Shown piece after piece: positions 30,729 to 33,991 of a stretch of DNA of 33,991 nt. The DNA lies in NCBI GenBank assembly GCA_017304555.1, contig JAFKKS010000167.1:1-33991 (forward strand), read 5' to 3'. The first letter of the stretch is position 1, and each line of letters begins with the position of its first letter. The translations under genes were made by a program, and so were the position numbers. Below the pieces are notes generated by a model. It was given only the letters and a program-made list of their open reading frames with translations, was not told the origin of the DNA and did not search any database. This stretch comes from Hyphomicrobiales bacterium (GTDB lineage: Bacteria; Pseudomonadota; Alphaproteobacteria; Rhizobiales; Xanthobacteraceae).

Positions 30729-32090
30729 GTGACGGCCACGATTTCCCTTCTCGACCAATCAAAACTGACGGCGCTTGCGGAGCGTCTCGTCGATGCGGCG
30801 CGCCGCGCCGGCGCGGATGCCGCCGACGCCGTGGCGGTGCGCTCCAGCGCACTCTCCGTCGAGGTCCGTGACGGTGTCGTCGAGGAGACCGAAAGCTCCG
30901 AAAGCGACGACCTCGGCCTGCGTGTCCTGGTCGGAAAGCGGCAGGCCGTAATCTCGACGAATGATCTCTCGCCCGCGGCCATCCCTGCGCTGGCGGAACG
31001 GGCGGTCGCCATGGCCCGCGTCGCGCCGGAGAACGAATTCGCCGGGCTTGCGGACGCAAACCTTCTGGCCAAACAGATCGCCGACCTCGACCTGCTCGAT
31101 CCCGAGATGCCGTCCGTCGCGCAACTCGAAGCGCGGGCACGCGAGGCCGAGCAAGCCGGCCTTGCCGTCACCGGCGTGTCGAAATCCGGCGGCGCTTCTG
31201 CCGGCGCCGGCATCGGCGGCATGGTGCTGGTGACAAGCCACGGCTTCCACGGCGCTTATCTCGGATCCAGCCATTCGCTCAGCATGATGGCGATCGCCGG
31301 CGAAGGCACCGGCATGGAGCGCGACTACGATTACGCCTCGGCCCCGCATGCGAGCGATTTGCGCGACCCGCAGAGCATCGGGCGCACGGCGGGCGAGCGC
31401 GCGGTGGCGCGGGTCAACCCGCGCAAGGTGAAAACCCACCGCATCCCGGTCGTGTTCGATTCGCGCCTCGCCGGCTCGCTCGTCGGGCATCTCGCCAGTG
31501 CGGCTAACGGCGCCGCTATCGCACGGCGCACAAGTTTCCTGCAGGACAAGCGCGGTGAGCGCATCTTTGCGCCGGGCATCAGCATCATCGACGACCCGCT
31601 GCGCCCGCGCGGACTGCGCTCGCGTCCGTTCGATGGCGAAGGCGTTGCCGGCAAGCGTCTCGCGCTGGTCGAGGATGGCGTGCTGCAATCGTGGATCCTC
31701 GACTGTGCGACCGGGCGCGAACTCGGCCTGCAAACGACGGGACACGCGCAGCGCGGCGTCTCCTCCGCGCCGTCGCCCGGCGCCAGCAACCTGCACCTCG
31801 CTCCCGGCAGCAAGACGCGCGACCAGCTGATCGGCGAGATCGCGCAAGGCCTCTACGTCACCGACCTGATCGGCATGGGCGTCAACATCGTCACCGGCGA
31901 CTACAGCCGCGGCATCGCCGGCTTTTGGATCGAGAACGGCGTGATCACCTATCCGGTGAGCGAGGTGACCGTCGCCGGGCATCTCAACGATATCTTCCGC
32001 AGCCTCGAGCCGGCCGACGACCTGCAGTTCCGCTATGGTACCAACGCCCCAACGGTGCGCGTGGAAGGACTGACCATTGCCGGCAACTGA
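30729..32090 (+). CDS. pmbA: PmbA/TldE-family protein (TldD-type protease partner)
   Basis: 453 residues from GTG 30729. The family pattern is clear: ADAADAVAVRSSALSVEVRDG near the N-terminus, then RVLVGKRQAVISTNDLS, SFLQDKRGERIFAPGISIIDDP, and C-terminal blocks NLHLAPGSKTRDQLIGEI and VNIVTGDYSRGIAGFWIENG. TldD/E heterodimers degrade unfolded peptides and process microcins; PmbA is the subunit without the zinc-binding HExxxH, and none is seen here. No tldD in the window. Its stop lies 14 bases inside the next gene, and it leads a run ending in lipid A genes. Confidence 0.92.
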   Translation: MTATISLLDQSKLTALAERLVDAARRAGADAADAVAVRSSALSVEVRDGVVEETESSESDDLGLRVLVGKRQAVISTNDLSPAAIPALAERAVAMARVAPENEFAGLADANLLAKQIADLDLLDPEMPSVAQLEARAREAEQAGLAVTGVSKSGGASAGAGIGGMVLVTSHGFHGAYLGSSHSLSMMAIAGEGTGMERDYDYASAPHASDLRDPQSIGRTAGERAVARVNPRKVKTHRIPVVFDSRLAGSLVGHLASAANGAAIARRTSFLQDKRGERIFAPGISIIDDPLRPRGLRSRPFDGEGVAGKRLALVEDGVLQSWILDCATGRELGLQTTGHAQRGVSSAPSPGASNLHLAPGSKTRDQLIGEIAQGLYVTDLIGMGVNIVTGDYSRGIAGFWIENGVITYPVSEVTVAGHLNDIFRSLEPADDLQFRYGTNAPTVRVEGLTIAGN

Positions 32091-32880
32091 GTGCGCGATC
32101 GACGCGGCGGCCATGATGGCCACCCTCGAAGCCGCCGCGCGCGAAGCGGGCGCCCTGGCGCTGCAGAAATTCCGTTCGACATTCAAGATATGGACCAAGG
32201 GCGGCGATTCGCCGGTTAGCGAAGTCGACATCGCCGTCGACAAGATGCTGCGTGCGCGACTATCCAAACTGGCACCCGCCGTCGGCTGGCTTTCGGAGGA
32301 AAGCGTCGACGACCCGGTCCGCCTGGAGCACTCGGCCGTCTGGATCGTCGACCCGATCGACGGCACGCGCGCCTTCATCGCGGAAAAGACCGACTGGGCC
32401 GTTTCCATCGCATTGATCGAGGGCGGGCGGCCGACGGCGGCGGTTCTGTTCGCGCCGGCTGAGGACAATCTCTTTCTAGCGACTGCCGGAGGCGGCGCGA
32501 CGCTCAACGGCCGGCCGCTCCGGGCGAACGGCGAAAGCCTCAAGGGCGCCCGCACGGCCGGGCCGAAGACCCGGCTCGACGCGCTGGCCGCGTTCGGCAT
32601 CACGCCGCTGCCCAAGGTGCATTCGCTGGCGCTACGGATCGCACGCGTCGCGCAGGGCTCGGTCGATGTCGGAATCGCAGGGCCCAACAGCCATGACTGG
32701 GACCTCGCCGCCGCCGACCTCATCGTCCATGAATCCGGCGGCCGCCTGACCTCGTTCGACGGCGCCGCGCCGACCTACAATCGCCCTAATCCGGTGCACG
32801 GTGCGCTCGTGGCGGCGTCGAACGCCCGCCACGCTATGCTCATGCGGCTTGTGCAGGACCGGCGCGTCGACTTGCAGTGA
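32077..32880 (+). CDS. Inositol-phosphatase-family enzyme, CysQ-like 3'(2'),5'-bisphosphate nucleotidase
   Basis: 267 residues from TTG 32077, with GGAAGGA about 8 nt upstream and a 14-bp overlap with pmbA. Mg-dependent phosphatase motifs are intact: SEES at 73-76 (metal Glu), DPIDGTRAF at 92-100 and HDWDLAAADLIVHESGG near 207-223. It removes the 3'-phosphate from PAP/PAPS-like nucleotides or acts on inositol phosphates; the sequence alone does not separate these. Translational coupling with pmbA is conserved in rhizobial genomes as far as I know. It precedes DUF4170 by 83 bp. Confidence 0.85.
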   Translation: MPATECAIDAAAMMATLEAAAREAGALALQKFRSTFKIWTKGGDSPVSEVDIAVDKMLRARLSKLAPAVGWLSEESVDDPVRLEHSAVWIVDPIDGTRAFIAEKTDWAVSIALIEGGRPTAAVLFAPAEDNLFLATAGGGATLNGRPLRANGESLKGARTAGPKTRLDALAAFGITPLPKVHSLALRIARVAQGSVDVGIAGPNSHDWDLAAADLIVHESGGRLTSFDGAAPTYNRPNPVHGALVAASNARHAMLMRLVQDRRVDLQ

Positions 32881-32963
32881 TCCCTTGCCGGGGACTCACT
32901 GTCGGTTATTCACTGTGGCGGCTTTCCGCCGTGATCCTGTAATCCGCAACCAAACGAGATACG

Positions 32964-33230
32964 ATGTCATCCGCCCCCGCAAAGCAGCTCCTGCACCTGG
33001 TGTTCGGCGGCGAATTGAGCGGCCTCGACGAGGTCAATTTCCGCGACCTCGACAAGCTCGACATCGTCGGCGTTTTTCCGAATTACGCGACCGCCTACAG
33101 TGCGTGGAAGGCGAAGGCGCAGCAGACGGTCGACAACGCCCACATGCGCTATTTCATCGTGCACCTTCACCGGCTGCTCGATCCCGACGCCACGCCGCAA
33201 AGCGGCTCGCAGACCCGTTCGGACCCGTGA
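32964..33230 (+). CDS. DUF4170-family small protein
   Basis: 88 residues, ATG 32964. The sequence MSSAPAKQLLHLVFGGELSG, then DIVGVFPNYATAYSAWKAKAQQTVDNAHMRYFIVHLHRLLDP, is the DUF4170 pattern: a ferredoxin-like small domain with two strands and two helices. Function unknown. The position directly before the DUF374 acyltransferase (3-bp gap) and waaA is the standard one in Hyphomicrobiales, hinting at a link with envelope lipid synthesis. Confidence 0.82.
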   Translation: MSSAPAKQLLHLVFGGELSGLDEVNFRDLDKLDIVGVFPNYATAYSAWKAKAQQTVDNAHMRYFIVHLHRLLDPDATPQSGSQTRSDP

Positions 33231-33233
33231 TTC

Positions 33234-33944
33234 ATGCCGCTCAAGCGACTTCGGGACGCCGGCTGGTTCCAACAAACGGTGGGCTTCGGCATGGCGCTGT
33301 ATCTGCGCGCCGTGTGGAAGACGAGCCGTTTCGTGTTGGAGCCCGCGGACCTGCACGAACGGCTGGCGCCGGACCTGCCGGTGATCATCACCCTGTGGCA
33401 CGGACAGCATTTCATGGGGCCGTTCATGCGGCGCCCGGACTATCGCGCGAAAGCGCTGATCTCGTCGCATCGCGACGGCACGCTCAATGCCATCGCCGCC
33501 GAACATCTCGGCATGGGGACGATTCGCGGATCGGGCGATCATGACGGCCGCTACGACCGCAAAGGCGGCGTGCGCGCCTTCGTCGCGATGCGTGACGCGC
33601 TCGCAGATGGATGGAACGTGGTCACGACGGCTGACGTGCCGAAAGTGGCGCGCGTCGCCGGGCGCGGGATCGTGCTCCTGGCACGCAGTTCCGGGCGCGC
33701 GATTTATCCCGTGGGGATCGCGACCAGCCGGCGTTACACTCTCGACAATTGGGATCGTTCGGTTGTGAATCTTCCCTTCAGCCGCGGCGCGATCGTGCTT
33801 GGTGAACCGATTCGCGTTCCGCAAGATGCCGACGATGCGGCGCTGGAACTCTGCCGCCAGGCGGTGGAGGCATCGCTCAACGCGGCGACGGCGCGGGCCT
33901 ATGTTTTGGCCGACGCCAAAAAGGGAGAGGCGGCGAGTGCCTGA
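33234..33944 (+). CDS. DUF374-family lysophospholipid/lipid A-type acyltransferase
   Basis: 236 residues, ATG 33234, three bases after the DUF4170 stop. Motifs fit the DUF374 acyltransferase group: LPVIITLWHGQHFMGPFMRRP with the catalytic His in WHGQHF, LISSHRDGTLNAIAAEHLG, RGSGDHDGRYDRKGG and TTADVPKVAR. The N-terminal hydrophobic patch would associate with the inner membrane. Neighbouring waaA makes a role in acylating lipid A or a Kdo intermediate likely but unproven. It overlaps the next start by 8 bp. Confidence 0.85.
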   Translation: MPLKRLRDAGWFQQTVGFGMALYLRAVWKTSRFVLEPADLHERLAPDLPVIITLWHGQHFMGPFMRRPDYRAKALISSHRDGTLNAIAAEHLGMGTIRGSGDHDGRYDRKGGVRAFVAMRDALADGWNVVTTADVPKVARVAGRGIVLLARSSGRAIYPVGIATSRRYTLDNWDRSVVNLPFSRGAIVLGEPIRVPQDADDAALELCRQAVEASLNAATARAYVLADAKKGEAASA

Positions 33945-33991
33945 GCGGCCGACATTCGCCTTGCGGACTTATCGGCGCTTCACACGCGCTG
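33937..33991 (+). CDS. waaA: 3-deoxy-D-manno-octulosonic acid transferase (partial, start only)
   Basis: Only the first 18 codons are present, from GTG 33937 with GGGAGAGG upstream, overlapping the acyltransferase stop. The peptide VPERPTFALRTYRRFTRA matches the beginning of alphaproteobacterial WaaA (KdtA) proteins, which transfer Kdo from CMP-Kdo to lipid A precursor. The identification rests on this short N-terminus and on gene order. Confidence 0.65.
   Translation, partial: MPERPTFALRTYRRFTRA

Noticed and set aside
30759-32723. 654-codon open frame on the minus strand across pmbA and the phosphatase gene
   Set aside because: It lies entirely antisense to two clearly conserved genes, and its Arg/Ala-rich composition reflects GC-rich codons read backwards.
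1-33991. Search for tRNA, rRNA and CRISPR arrays
   Set aside because: No cloverleaf with TTC-A-A-type T-loop, rRNA-like sequence or regularly spaced direct repeats was seen on reading; a tRNAscan/Infernal run would be the decisive test.

Overview
This is a GC-rich (roughly 63-65%) chromosomal segment from an alphaproteobacterium, almost certainly Hyphomicrobiales (Rhizobiales). A Bradyrhizobium/Rhodoplanes/Pseudorhodoplanes-like genus is my inference. The grounds are the gene order pmbA - cysQ-like - DUF4170 - DUF374 acyltransferase - waaA (Kdo transferase), the DUF6101 gene, the HlyU-family and PilZ small proteins, and several palindromic intergenic repeats of the kind common in that order. 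No rRNA, tRNA or CRISPR was seen.

Layout. 1-379: start of a leftward FAD monooxygenase, cut by the window edge. 463-7356: a prophage remnant holding a 5'-truncated J-like tail tip protein, two small proteins, a collagen-like tail fibre, an SGNH/acetylesterase-like hydrolase, a small opposed ORF, an orphan adenine methylase and a last small ORF. No integrase, capsid, terminase or lysis gene is visible. 7357-8258: about 900 bp without a credible protein gene. It holds a direct-repeat pair, a promoter-like palindrome, a highly structured GC-rich element and an inverted-repeat mosaic element. A second, inverted copy of the mosaic element lies on the other side of the lytic transglycosylase gene (8259-9083).

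9222-20108: host accessory and housekeeping genes. These are an ArsR/SRPBCC pair with a perfect operator over its start codon, a PHB-depolymerase-type esterase, a secreted orphan protein, a GST, an SDR with a degenerate active site, a diguanylate cyclase, aquaporin Z with a clear terminator, a HlyU-like protein, an ABC-2 exporter and a RecD2/Dda-like helicase. 20346-22821: a serine hydroxymethyltransferase-like PLP enzyme divergent from an Lrp/AsnC regulator, then an acyl-CoA thioesterase. 22822-23237: a non-coding stretch with an excellent intrinsic terminator, a possible competing stem and a repeat-flanked AT-richer segment. 23238-28294: a HerA-like ATPase, PilZ, a LemA/M48 protease pair and rsmE. 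28468-33991: ubiA with a small secreted protein, DUF6101, then the pmbA-to-waaA run, which links TldD/E-type proteolysis, phosphatase, acyltransferase and lipid A/Kdo assembly genes in closely spaced or overlapping order.

The best candidates for something undescribed are the structured non-coding element at about 7457-7910 with its own promoter-like sequence, the possible attenuator/sRNA at 22873-23002, the SDR subfamily without its catalytic Tyr/Lys, and the SHMT paralogue paired with its own Lrp regulator. No complete novel multi-gene system is evident.
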